From Erysipelotrichaceae bacterium (lineage in GTDB: Bacteria > Bacillota_I > Bacilli_A > Erysipelotrichales > Erysipelotrichaceae), in contig JANJWY010000227.1 of NCBI GenBank assembly GCA_024709285.1, positions 1-14,540 on the forward strand: a stretch of DNA of 14,540 nt, written 5' to 3'. The translations under genes and the position numbers were made by a program. Positions 1-8,048 of the stretch are shown piece after piece (position 1 is the stretch's first letter; every line of letters begins with the position of its first letter). The notes under the pieces were generated by a model. The model did no database searches, was not told where the DNA came from, and was given only the letters and a program-made list of their open reading frames with translations.

Positions 1-4
1 ATCA

Positions 5-1576
5 ATGAAATTTACCGAATTTAACCTACCCCAAAACCTGTTAAGAGCAATTGAAAGTTGCAACTACACGGACGCAACTGCGATACAAGAACAAACGATT
101 CCGGCCTTGATGAATGGTCAGGACATCATCGGACAAAGTCAGACCGGCACTGGTAAAACAGCCGCTTTTGCTTTGCCGATTCTAGCCCAATGTGTCCCTA
201 CCGATCATAAACGCCCACAAGCACTGATCCTTTCACCGACGCGTGAACTGGCTTTGCAGATCGTTGAACACTTCAGACAGTTTACGAAGTTCTCCGATGG
301 AATCCGTACCGTAGCCATCTATGGCGGTCAGCCGATCGATGTTCAAATCCGCGAACTTAAAAAAGGTGGCGACATCATCGTTGGTACACCGGGCCGTATT
401 CAGGATCATATCCGTCGCAAAACCTTGCGATTTGAAAATCTGAACTACCTTGTCTTGGATGAAGCGGATGAAATGCTGCAAATGGGATTCAAAGAAGAAA
501 TCGAAGAAATCCTAAAATCGATTCCTGAAGCCCGCACGACCGCATTGTTCTCGGCAACCATGCCAAAAGCAATTTTGGACATTACCGAAAACTACATGAA
601 AGATCCCAAGCATATTTCAATTTCACCGAAAATGAAAACCTTGGAAGCCATTGAACAAATGGTTTACGAAGTACCTCAGCCATACAAAGTTGATCTGCTT
701 CTTCAGCTGATCGCATTATATCAGCCTTCTCAAGCCATGATTTTCTGCAATACGAAAAAAATGGTGGATGATTTGGCGGAAACACTTCAAAAGAATCATC
801 TGGATGCAGCTGCGATCCATGGTGATATGAAACAAGAGATGCGTACCGTTGTCATGAATAAATTCAAAAAGCAGACGATTCGCTTCCTGATTGCGACGGA
901 TGTCGCTGCCCGCGGTATCGATGTCGATTCCATGGAAATGGTCATCAACTATGATTTACCCCAAGATGATGAGTATTACATCCATCGTATCGGACGTACC
1001 GGACGTGCAGGTTCAAAAGGACAAGCGATTACCATCGTATCCAATAATCAACGACGTGCCTGGGACAATCTGGTCCGATTCAATAAACTGACTGCGAAAG
1101 TCATGGAATTACCGACCCAAGATGAACTGGATCACATCCAACTCAACCAAATCAAGAAAGTACTTGAACAGCAATCCGAAAAGGCCATTCCGGATACGAT
1201 CGAACAAATCTTCAACATGATCACAGAAAGCGGCATGGACAAAGACCATTTGCTGAAAGTGTTACTGATGCAGCAAGTTTCCAAAAACAGTTTCTCTGAA
1301 ATAAAGACGGTCAAAAAACCTTCCGTACGCCAATATCGCAGTTATTCACTGAACATCGGCGAACGTCAAGGCGTAAGCGCTGCCAAAATCCTGCGTAATA
1401 CCGAGATGTACTGCGGAATCGACCCTGCTTTGGTCGGAAAAATCAAAGTAAGCCGTAACTCGACACTCGTCGAAGTTGCCTCTCATGTCGATCCCAAAGT
1501 ATTTCAACGCTTGAAAAAGATGGGCGGCAATCAGAAAGTCGTCATCGAAACCCTCGAATCCAGAGACAGAAGATAA
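5..1576 (+). CDS. DEAD-box ATP-dependent RNA helicase (DeaD/CshA type) with DbpA-like C-terminal domain
   Basis: An ATP-driven RNA unwinding enzyme, probably acting in ribosome assembly and mRNA turnover. The helicase core is complete. It shows the phenylalanine and glutamine of the Q motif (residues 6-28), Walker A GTGKT (48-52), PTREL (78-82), TPGR (128-131), DEAD (152-155), SAT (183-185), ARGID (302-306) and HRIGRTGR (327-334). After a linker, residues about 442-517 resemble the RNA-binding RRM of DbpA/YxiN/CsdA helicases, which in the DbpA/YxiN branch binds 23S rRNA. The ATG at base 5 gives a natural helicase N-terminus, but promoter and ribosome binding site would lie outside the window. 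The 523-residue length suits the DeaD/CshA range. The gene converges on ftsK and shares a terminator with it. Family is certain. Whether it is the degradosome helicase CshA or the ribosomal DbpA/YxiN type is not decided by the sequence. Confidence 0.93.
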   Translation: MKFTEFNLPQNLLRAIESCNYTDATAIQEQTIPALMNGQDIIGQSQTGTGKTAAFALPILAQCVPTDHKRPQALILSPTRELALQIVEHFRQFTKFSDGIRTVAIYGGQPIDVQIRELKKGGDIIVGTPGRIQDHIRRKTLRFENLNYLVLDEADEMLQMGFKEEIEEILKSIPEARTTALFSATMPKAILDITENYMKDPKHISISPKMKTLEAIEQMVYEVPQPYKVDLLLQLIALYQPSQAMIFCNTKKMVDDLAETLQKNHLDAAAIHGDMKQEMRTVVMNKFKKQTIRFLIATDVAARGIDVDSMEMVINYDLPQDDEYYIHRIGRTGRAGSKGQAITIVSNNQRRAWDNLVRFNKLTAKVMELPTQDELDHIQLNQIKKVLEQQSEKAIPDTIEQIFNMITESGMDKDHLLKVLLMQQVSKNSFSEIKTVKKPSVRQYRSYSLNIGERQGVSAAKILRNTEMYCGIDPALVGKIKVSRNSTLVEVASHVDPKVFQRLKKMGGNQKVVIETLESRDRR

Positions 1577-1577
1577 A

Positions 1578-1612
1578 AATAAGACTGACAGAAATTCTGT
1601 CAGTCTTTTTTA
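1578..1612. terminator. Bidirectional intrinsic terminator between helicase gene and ftsK
   Basis: A perfect 13-base inverted repeat spans 1581-1593 and 1595-1607 around a single central base at 1594. Six Ts follow on the plus strand (1606-1611) and an A-rich run precedes it (1575-1579), which becomes a T run on the minus strand. It sits between two convergent stop codons, and the ftsK stop (1610-1612) lies in the T tract. It can serve both genes. Confidence 0.92.
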
Positions 1613-3766
1613 GTCTTCTTTTTTAACGTATACATCTCTAGGCCGGCTGCCTTGTGAAGGGCCTATGACCCCCTGCTCTTCTAATGCGTCAATCATTCGT
1701 GCTGCCCGGTTATATCCTAAAGCAAAACGGCGCTGAAGCGAAGATGTCGAAGCTTTCTGAGTTGAAATCACATATTCTTTTACTTCTTCAAACAAAGGAT
1801 CATCATTCGCATTGACAAACCCTTCATTTTTATCCAATCCTTCCAGACGGATAAACGCATCATCATATCGCGGCTTACCTTGAGCACTGGCAGCTTCAGC
1901 TACCCTGCGCACTTCATCATCCGACACAAACACACCTTGAATACGTATGGAAGCCGGTTCTCCGATAGGAATATAGAGCATATCACCATATCCCAACAGT
2001 CGTTCAGCACCGATATGATCCAATATCGTACGTGAGTCAACACCGCTGGAAACCGCAAAAGCAATTCTGGATGGAATGTTAGATTTGATGATTCCGGTAA
2101 TGACATCCACAGAAGGCCGCTGAGTGGCCACAATCAAGTGAATTCCCGCTGCACGGGCTAATTGAGTGATCCGTTGAATACTTGCTTCTACATCCTTACC
2201 GGCAACGACCATTAAGTCAGCCAATTCATCAATAATGACAACGACCCAAGGCATGACCGCCAAATGTTCGTCTGGCTTGGCAATGACCATTTCATTGTAC
2301 GCTGTAATATTTCTTACACCGACTTTCGAAAAAATCTCATAACGGTTTTCCATCATCATGACGATGACTTTTAATGAACGCGAAGCTTCAGCAGCATCGG
2401 ATATGACCGGTCCAATCAAATGAGGTATATGGGTGAAATTAGTAAACTCAACTTTTTTGGGATCGATGAGCAACAGTTTCACTTCATCCGGCGTCGTTCT
2501 CATCAGTAAAGTCGTTATGATCGAGTTTATACAGACGCTTTTACCACTGCCCGTAGCACCGGCAACGAGTAAATGTGGCATTTTATCCAACTCTCCATAA
2601 ACCGGCCTGCCCATCAAATCCTTACCTAAAATAAACAGCAGTTTCTTATTTGTTTTATCGGAAGGGATCGTGTTCAGCAGTTCAATCAGACGAACCGGCG
2701 TCATTTCAACATTCGGAACCTCGACACCTACGGCATTTCTGCCCGGAATCGGAGCTTCGATTCGGATATCCTTTGCCTGCAATTCCATCTTGATATTATC
2801 CTGAATGGCAGCGATTTTGCTTATTTTTACATTGGATTCCGGACGGACCTCAAACTTTGTTACAGCAGGTCCGATGTGAGTACCGACTAAAGTCGCATTG
2901 ATGCCGAACTGACCCAAAATCTCTATCAATCGTTTTCCCTTGATGACACTTGCTGTCGTATTCGCACTTGAACCTTTTTTAAGGGGAACTTCATCCAATA
3001 AAGACATCTTCGGCAAAGTATAATTCGTAATGCTGCTCACTGTGGCAGCTGAACTTGTCTTAACTTCCTCAACAACCTTATGCTCCGTTTTCAAAACATT
3101 TTTTACTGGCGCTGCGACTTCATCACTGCTAATGAAGATCGTCTTCTTAACCTTTTGATCAGCAACCGCATCACTCATCGACCGCGTTGAAGGCATGGGC
3201 ATTTCTTCCGGCTTACTGACCGGAATCTTTACTCCGATTTTATTCTTTATTGAAACCAGTACAGCAGGTTCAATGAGCAGATACGCACTGATAATAGACA
3301 ACGTGATCATCACCACTACTGTGCCGCTGCGAGAAACCATCGAAGAAATCAATCCAAACATAAATGCCCCGATCAGCCCGCCATTAGCCGACACTTCCAG
3401 ATTGAAAACCTCAGCAAGCATTTTTAAATAATCAGTAAAAACAACAAATCCGGTGATAGTTACATCCTTTGGAATTGCCAAATAAAGCAGTATTGTAAGA
3501 AGTCCCAAGGTCATACCAATCAGTGATTTTAAACTGAACCAAGGCAGTTTTCTTTTGAATATTAAAAACACGGATACTAATACGACCAAAACATAAACGA
3601 TGACAGGATATTGACCGAAGAAAACGATAACAAGACCGTTTATGATCCGGCCGACGATTCCAAGCTGATTTGAAGCGATTACGACCAGCATGAGTAAAAT
3701 CATCGCATAAATTACGATCAATACTTCATTTCTGACTTTTGCTGCTGATTTTTTTCTTCTCGCCAT
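1610..3766 (-). CDS. ftsK: FtsK/SpoIIIE DNA translocase
   Basis: A septum-anchored ATPase that pumps chromosomal DNA out of the closing division septum. Numbering is from the chosen start. A basic N-terminus is followed by hydrophobic segments at about 14-32, 44-71, 82-98 and two between 130 and 170. A variable linker (about 180-270) and the alpha/beta motor come next, with Walker A GATGSGKS at 403-410 and Walker B VVVIIDE at 508-514. The C-terminal winged-helix gamma domain (about 655-715) normally reads polar DNA motifs. At 718 residues it is a short-linker member of the family. A GTG at 3778 would add four residues. The ATG at 3766 is preferred because AGGTGG lies 8 bases upstream and overlaps the stop of the preceding RNase J gene, suggesting one transcript with it. 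Sequence alone does not separate a vegetative FtsK/SftA role from sporulation SpoIIIE. Confidence 0.95.
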   Translation of the reverse strand: MARRKKSAAKVRNEVLIVIYAMILLMLVVIASNQLGIVGRIINGLVIVFFGQYPVIVYVLVVLVSVFLIFKRKLPWFSLKSLIGMTLGLLTILLYLAIPKDVTITGFVVFTDYLKMLAEVFNLEVSANGGLIGAFMFGLISSMVSRSGTVVVMITLSIISAYLLIEPAVLVSIKNKIGVKIPVSKPEEMPMPSTRSMSDAVADQKVKKTIFISSDEVAAPVKNVLKTEHKVVEEVKTSSAATVSSITNYTLPKMSLLDEVPLKKGSSANTTASVIKGKRLIEILGQFGINATLVGTHIGPAVTKFEVRPESNVKISKIAAIQDNIKMELQAKDIRIEAPIPGRNAVGVEVPNVEMTPVRLIELLNTIPSDKTNKKLLFILGKDLMGRPVYGELDKMPHLLVAGATGSGKSVCINSIITTLLMRTTPDEVKLLLIDPKKVEFTNFTHIPHLIGPVISDAAEASRSLKVIVMMMENRYEIFSKVGVRNITAYNEMVIAKPDEHLAVMPWVVVIIDELADLMVVAGKDVEASIQRITQLARAAGIHLIVATQRPSVDVITGIIKSNIPSRIAFAVSSGVDSRTILDHIGAERLLGYGDMLYIPIGEPASIRIQGVFVSDDEVRRVAEAASAQGKPRYDDAFIRLEGLDKNEGFVNANDDPLFEEVKEYVISTQKASTSSLQRRFALGYNRAARMIDALEEQGVIGPSQGSRPRDVYVKKED

Positions 3767-3778
3767 AATTTCCCCCAC

Positions 3779-5443
3779 CTATTCTTGAATATTCAACTCT
3801 ACGATCGCAGGTAAAATCATCGGACGTTTACCGGTCTCTTTTAAGATGTACCGGGTGATTTTGTCCTTCGCTTCCATTCTGGCCGCCATATTTTCATATC
3901 GACCGTCTTTGACCATCTCAACGATAGTGCGTTCCAGGATATTACCCACTTCTTTGACGATATAATCGGCATCTTTGAGATAAATGACGCCGCGCGACTG
4001 AACATCCGGTCCACCGATAACTTCTTTTGTTTTAAAGTTGACAACGACTCCGACAACCAAAGCTCCATCTGTCGCAAGGGTTTCACGATCCTTTAATACC
4101 ATGCCCGAAGAGTCCAGATGTGTGTTTCCATCAATCATGACTTCTTCTAACTTAAGCAGTGTTGACGTCTGTTTCAATATTCCATCATCAAACTGAGCGA
4201 CCTGACCATTATCCAAAACAATGATCTTCCCGGCATTGTATCCCATGTTCAATGCGATGTTGGCATTGTGTACCAAATGACGATATTGTCCTTTAATAGG
4301 AATATAATACTTTGGCTTAAACAGGTTGATGAGCATCTTGATATCCTCAATCGAACCATGCATCGACAAAACTTTGCGATGATCGAGTGATACAACTTTG
4401 CAACCTTCCTTATAAAGTTCATTTTCCATGGTGGAGGCTTCTCTTTCGGTTCCCGGAACCACCGGCGAAGCGATAATCACGGTGTCTTCCGGATTTAGTT
4501 CAATCATATTGTCTTCATTCATGGCAATTTTATGCATGGTACGGAAAACATTGGGTCCGCTGGCCGAAACAATGACCAAAACATTGTCCATGTTATTGTT
4601 GTATTTTTCTTTCACGATCTCTAATCCGACCGGAATCTTGTAGTAGCCCATTTTCTCAACATGTTTTAAATACTGACGCTGAGAGTCATTATAGAATACG
4701 ATCTTACGATCATATTTGTTGGCAAGTTCAATGACTTCAATCAATCGATACAGATTTTGTTCATATAACATAGCAATAATGCGACCGCCGACTTTTTCAA
4801 ATGTCGACTCGATTTCATTGGTAATGCGGTGGCGAGGCGATGTAAATCCCTCACGATCGGCAGATACCGATTCTGTCATCAGCGTTAAAACGCCTTTTTT
4901 CCCCATTTCGGCAAATTCCGTGATGTCACAGGTAAAAGACTCCGTCTTGATATCAAAATCAATGATAAATTCCGATGTGTAAACAATATACCCATCCGGT
5001 GTTTCAATTGCAATGCCATAACCATCCGCAATCGAATGGGTCATGCCAAATGTCTTCACTTTGATTCCGTTAAGAACGGTTTGACCAAATCGTTTGATTC
5101 TGTGTACTTTAATACCGCTGATATTCTGCGCTTTTAACTGATCTTCAATCATCAGCGCTGTCAGTGGTGTAGTATACACAGGGATTTGGGTATTTTTCAA
5201 CAAATACGGCAAAGCGGACATGACGTCATCATGACCGTGCGTGATAAAAATACCCGCAATGCGGTCCTTATTCTCGATTAAGTATGTAAAATCGGGAATG
5301 ATCGACTCAATCCCTAATTGATCAACATCCGGATACTTTAATCCTGCTTCAATCACTATGATTTGATGGTTGATTTCAACGACCATGCAATTCTTTCCAT
5401 CTTCATCCAATCCGCCCAACGCTAAAATTTTAACTTGATTCAT
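3779..5443 (-). CDS. RNase J family protein with degenerate active site (J2-like)
   Basis: A metallo-beta-lactamase/beta-CASP RNase, 554 residues. The family does 5'-3' exonuclease and endonuclease mRNA decay and rRNA maturation. The family fold is clear: N-terminal LALGG at 7-11, the lactamase loop HGHDDV at 69-74, MTHS at 134-137, YTSEF at 155-159, SMHG at 360-363, PIKGQYR at 382-388, and a C-terminal domain after about 440. Several usual metal or catalytic residues differ. The HxHxDH histidine is Val74. The aspartate of the TGDF motif is Glu158. The histidine before GEYR is Lys384. His69, His71, Asp73, His136 and His362 remain. Such loss recalls Bacillus RNase J2, the weakly active partner of J1, so a structural or regulatory subunit is inferred. 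The start has GGAGG 7 bases upstream and its own promoter. ftsK follows 12 bases after the stop. Family certain, J2 role inferred. Confidence 0.9.
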   Translation of the reverse strand: MNQVKILALGGLDEDGKNCMVVEINHQIIVIEAGLKYPDVDQLGIESIIPDFTYLIENKDRIAGIFITHGHDDVMSALPYLLKNTQIPVYTTPLTALMIEDQLKAQNISGIKVHRIKRFGQTVLNGIKVKTFGMTHSIADGYGIAIETPDGYIVYTSEFIIDFDIKTESFTCDITEFAEMGKKGVLTLMTESVSADREGFTSPRHRITNEIESTFEKVGGRIIAMLYEQNLYRLIEVIELANKYDRKIVFYNDSQRQYLKHVEKMGYYKIPVGLEIVKEKYNNNMDNVLVIVSASGPNVFRTMHKIAMNEDNMIELNPEDTVIIASPVVPGTEREASTMENELYKEGCKVVSLDHRKVLSMHGSIEDIKMLINLFKPKYYIPIKGQYRHLVHNANIALNMGYNAGKIIVLDNGQVAQFDDGILKQTSTLLKLEEVMIDGNTHLDSSGMVLKDRETLATDGALVVGVVVNFKTKEVIGGPDVQSRGVIYLKDADYIVKEVGNILERTIVEMVKDGRYENMAARMEAKDKITRYILKETGKRPMILPAIVELNIQE

Positions 5444-5474
5444 TATATTTCCTCCTAAACCAAACTTCGGTTTT

Positions 5475-5503
5475 ATTATAGCTTATTTAAACAGCATTTA
5501 CAA
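5475..5503 (-). promoter_or_regulatory. Promoter of the rnj-ftsK unit
   Basis: On the minus strand TTGTAA (5498-5503) and a consensus TATAAT (5475-5480) are separated by 17 bases. The predicted start is near 5468, giving a leader of about 25 bases that carries GGAGG 7 bases before the RNase J ATG. It follows the miaB terminator, which supports an independent unit. Confidence 0.75.
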
Positions 5504-5523
5504 TTCTACACAAAAGTGACGCA

Positions 5524-5548
5524 GAAGAAAAGCGGAACACTATCCGCT
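5524..5548 (-). terminator. Intrinsic terminator after miaB
   Basis: On the minus strand AGCGGA pairs with TCCGCT (5543-5548 with 5531-5536) around a 6-base loop and is followed by TTTCTTC. The left arm overlaps the miaB stop codon (5547-5549). The T tract is interrupted, so efficiency may be moderate. Confidence 0.7.
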
Positions 5549-6986
5549 AGACTTTCTCGCCAATCAGAAACCATGTTTTACAATCCGTAATCTTGACCTC
5601 AACCAAATCACCGGAAACCACACCCTCAGCCTTGAAATTGACAAGCTTCTGTGTACGGGTATATCCGCTGAAAATCTCACTGTTTTTCTTTGATGGTCCA
5701 TCGACCAAAACTTCCACCGTTTTACCGATGGTTGCTTTATTGTTTTTCAATGCATACTGACCGACTTTGGCATTTAACGCTGCCAAACGTTTCTTCTTTA
5801 CATCCTTAGGTACATTGTCCGTCATCGACGCAGCGGGAGTACCCTCGCGAGGTGAATATATAAAGGTAAAAGCATTGTCAAACTGACAAAAATCCACAAT
5901 ATCGAGTGTCTGTTGAAATTGCTCTTCGGTTTCATTTGGAAATCCGACGATGATATCCGTGGAAAAGGCACAATCCGCAATACGTTCTTTCAGCTTGACA
6001 AACAATGTCTTATACTCCTCGATCGTATATCTGCGACCCATGATTTTCAACATTTCTGAATTCCCTGATTGCACGGGTAAATGAATAAACGGCATGATAT
6101 TGTCATAATTTGCGATAACATCAATCATTTCATCCGAGAAATCCCATGGATGACTGGTTGTGAATCGAATGCGAGGTATATCTGTTTGAGCCACCTGAGC
6201 CAATAACATCGCGAAATTTACCGGAATCTTAAGATCCTTGCCATAAGCATTGACATTTTGACCTAACAATGTGATTTCCTTAAATCCGCGTTCTTTTAAA
6301 TCCAATATTTCATCAACGATATCTTCCATCAGACGTGAGCGCTCTTTGCCACGGGTATACGGAACGATGCAGTATGTACAGAACTTGTCACATCCGTACA
6401 TGATATTGACCCAGGCTTTATGCGTGCCGAAACGTTGAACCGGTAAATTTTCAATGACTTCGCCTTCCTTGGAAAAAACTTCAATCGTCCGTTCCCGGCT
6501 CATTGACACCTGATACAAAAGCTGTGGCAACCGATGGATATTATGAGTGCCAAAAACCAAGTCGACATGAGGGTAGGTTTTCAGTATCGTATCCACGACT
6601 TCCTCCTCCTGAGGCATGCATCCGCACACCCCGAGAATTAAGTCGGGATTGGTCAGCTTTAAGTGTTTCAGATGGCCGATTTCACCAAAAACTTTGTCTT
6701 CGGCATTTTTTCTGACAGCACAAGTATTCAGAAGAATGAAATCTGCATCTTCCGTCGATGTGGTCATGGTATATCCCATGGCCTGTAAAATCCCGGCAAT
6801 GGTCTCTCCATCTCTTTCATTGGCTTGACATCCATAGGTTCTGAGATAGTATTTTCTTTGCTTTCCCATATCGCGCACGACTTCAGGCAAATCAAAAACC
6901 AACCGTTCGATCGGTATGTCATTTTTAGTTCTTTTTTGTGCCGACTTGTAATCCGGCAAAACCCATTCTTTTCTGTTTTCTTTCAT
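5547..6986 (-). CDS. miaB: tRNA-2-methylthio-N6-isopentenyladenosine synthase MiaB
   Basis: A radical SAM methylthiotransferase that adds the methylthio group to i6A37 of tRNAs reading UNN codons. Counting from the chosen start, the N-terminal UPF0004 domain carries cysteines 53 (YGCQAN), 89 (NTCAVR) and 121/123 (CGC) for the auxiliary cluster. The radical SAM CxxxCxxC is at 199, 203 and 206. A C-terminal TRAM domain occupies about 415-479. The basic extension before residue 45 is typical of Firmicute MiaB. The reading frame stays open upstream to 7028, but the ATG at 6986 is chosen: AAGGA lies 6 bases before it, and an upstream start would fall in the ferredoxin terminator. A possible -10 (TATATT, minus strand, 7001-7006) lies just upstream, without a good -35. 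MiaB rather than MtaB/RimO is supported by the overall motif wording. Confidence 0.95.
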   Translation of the reverse strand: MKENRKEWVLPDYKSAQKRTKNDIPIERLVFDLPEVVRDMGKQRKYYLRTYGCQANERDGETIAGILQAMGYTMTTSTEDADFILLNTCAVRKNAEDKVFGEIGHLKHLKLTNPDLILGVCGCMPQEEEVVDTILKTYPHVDLVFGTHNIHRLPQLLYQVSMSRERTIEVFSKEGEVIENLPVQRFGTHKAWVNIMYGCDKFCTYCIVPYTRGKERSRLMEDIVDEILDLKERGFKEITLLGQNVNAYGKDLKIPVNFAMLLAQVAQTDIPRIRFTTSHPWDFSDEMIDVIANYDNIMPFIHLPVQSGNSEMLKIMGRRYTIEEYKTLFVKLKERIADCAFSTDIIVGFPNETEEQFQQTLDIVDFCQFDNAFTFIYSPREGTPAASMTDNVPKDVKKKRLAALNAKVGQYALKNNKATIGKTVEVLVDGPSKKNSEIFSGYTRTQKLVNFKAEGVVSGDLVEVKITDCKTWFLIGEKV

Positions 6987-7010
6987 GTACATTCCTTCAC
7001 AATATATCGA

Positions 7011-7035
7011 GAAAAGAAAACCAAGCATTGCTTGG
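7011..7035 (-). terminator. Intrinsic terminator after the ferredoxin gene
   Basis: On the minus strand CCAAGC-AAT-GCTTGG (7035-7021) forms a 6-bp stem with a 3-base loop and is followed by TTTTCTTTTC (7020-7011). It lies 6 bases past the ferredoxin stop and 25 bases before the miaB start, so it separates the two genes. Confidence 0.85.
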
Positions 7036-7040
7036 CTCTT

Positions 7041-7217
7041 TTATACTTGGAAAATTGCTTGAGTTGGGCAAACCGATATGCAAGCACCGCAATCAATACA
7101 AATCGATTCATCGCAGAAAGCTTTTCCATCATCTTCCATTGATAAAGCGCTGACCGGGCAAACACCCACACATGCACCACAACCGATACATAAATCCTTA
7201 TCTACTCTTACTGGCAT
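7041..7217 (-). CDS. Small 2[4Fe-4S] ferredoxin
   Basis: A 58-residue soluble electron carrier of the clostridial ferredoxin type. It has two cluster motifs, each CxxCxxCxxxCP: cysteines 10, 13, 16, 20 and cysteines 40, 43, 46, 50. There is one additional cysteine at 35. The frame extends to an ATG at 7244, but that codon overlaps the -10 box. The ATG at 7217 has GGAGG 8 bases upstream and is the start. The gene is its own unit, with an extended -10 promoter upstream and a hairpin terminator after the stop. It sits between ymdB and miaB, where Bacillus has spoVS, tdh and kbl. The redox partner is unknown. Supplying electrons to MiaB or other radical SAM enzymes is possible but only inferred from position. 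Confidence 0.93.
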   Translation of the reverse strand: MPVRVDKDLCIGCGACVGVCPVSALSMEDDGKAFCDESICIDCGACISVCPTQAIFQV

Positions 7218-7242
7218 CAACGTTACCTCCTTACACTCTGAC

Positions 7243-7271
7243 ATTATAGCAGAAAGCCACCATCACAACAA
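7243..7271 (-). promoter_or_regulatory. Promoter of the ferredoxin gene
   Basis: On the minus strand a consensus TATAAT (7243-7248) is preceded by TGC, forming an extended -10. TTGTTG (7266-7271) lies 17 bases upstream as a weak -35. Transcription should start near 7236, just ahead of GGAGG. The site lies directly downstream of the ymdB stop. Confidence 0.75.
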
Positions 7272-7274
7272 GAG

Positions 7275-8048
7275 TCAAAGTGCAGGTCTGAGTTGAATGC
7301 GTTCGACCTTTTCCGCCCGATTGAATGAATCAAAGCGTACATAAACGGCACAGAAAACAGCTTCAGACTCAGCAATCGTATACTTCGTTGTCGTTTTCTG
7401 AATGATCCGCGACAAAACTTCTCCAATATCACGGCCAATGATACTTTCATAAGGGCCCGTCATACCGACATCACTGATAAATGCACATCCGTCAATGATA
7501 CGCTCATCCGCCGTCTGAACATGCGTATGAGTCCCAAAAACCCCGGCTAATACATTTTTATAGTGGTAGGCAAAAGCGATTTTCTCGCTGGTAGCCTCAC
7601 CATGCAAATCAACGATATGAACGTCCGCATTCACTTTCTCAAGAATCTTGTCCATGCTTTCAAAAGGGCTTTCTGATACATTTTCCATAAAAACCTGAGT
7701 CATCAGATTTGTTATGGCCAAGGTTTTATCCTTGACACGGAACACTTTGGTTTGGACCAATTCGCTGATAGGCATTAAGTTCTCTGGAAATACGAGCCGA
7801 TCCGCCTGCTCTTTGATCATCATGATTTCACTCTTAGAATACGCGTGGTTACCCAAGGTAATACACTGGATACCATTGGTGATCAGCTCCTGATAAATGC
7901 GCGGAGTAATTCCTTTTCCGTGAGCGGCATTTTCACCGTTAGCAATGACAAAATCAATGTCATAACGCTGCTTAAGGGCAGGCAGATGTTTTTTAACAGC
8001 TGCCCGCCCTGATGCTCCAACGATATCACCGATAAACAGGATATTCAT
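7275..8048 (-). CDS. ymdB: YmdB-family metallophosphoesterase
   Basis: A dinuclear-metal phosphodiesterase of the family that includes Bacillus YmdB, which hydrolyses 2',3'-cyclic nucleotides and affects RNase Y-linked gene expression, motility and biofilm decisions. The 257-residue length fits. Expected metal-site residues are all present: Asp8 (GDIVG), Glu39 and Asn40 (ANGENAAHG), Asn67 and His68 (GNH), His149 (DLHGE), and His174 and His176 (GTHTH). It directly follows rny, with the rny stop and ymdB start sharing one base (TAATG). No strong ribosome binding site is visible, so translation is probably coupled to rny. No hairpin terminator is visible after the stop, so some transcripts may run into the ferredoxin gene. 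The family is secure; the physiological substrate here is inferred. Confidence 0.94.
   Translation of the reverse strand: MNILFIGDIVGASGRAAVKKHLPALKQRYDIDFVIANGENAAHGKGITPRIYQELITNGIQCITLGNHAYSKSEIMMIKEQADRLVFPENLMPISELVQTKVFRVKDKTLAITNLMTQVFMENVSESPFESMDKILEKVNADVHIVDLHGEATSEKIAFAYHYKNVLAGVFGTHTHVQTADERIIDGCAFISDVGMTGPYESIIGRDIGEVLSRIIQKTTTKYTIAESEAVFCAVYVRFDSFNRAEKVERIQLRPAL

Noticed and set aside
1671..1678. GAGCAGGG on the minus strand, identical to the SpoIIIE/SftA recognition sequence, lying inside ftsK itself.
   Set aside because: It is a single occurrence and simply encodes the conserved Glu-Gln-Gly of the gamma domain. One copy says nothing about polarised DNA motifs.
5457..5473. 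Short inverted repeat AAACC/GGTTT next to the RNase J ribosome binding site as a possible regulatory hairpin.
   Set aside because: Only 5 weak base pairs, and part of it lies upstream of the predicted transcription start, so it probably does not form in the mRNA.
6987..7028. N-terminal extension of MiaB by 14 residues.
   Set aside because: The extra codons run into the ferredoxin terminator hairpin and lack a ribosome binding site. The ATG at 6986 has one.
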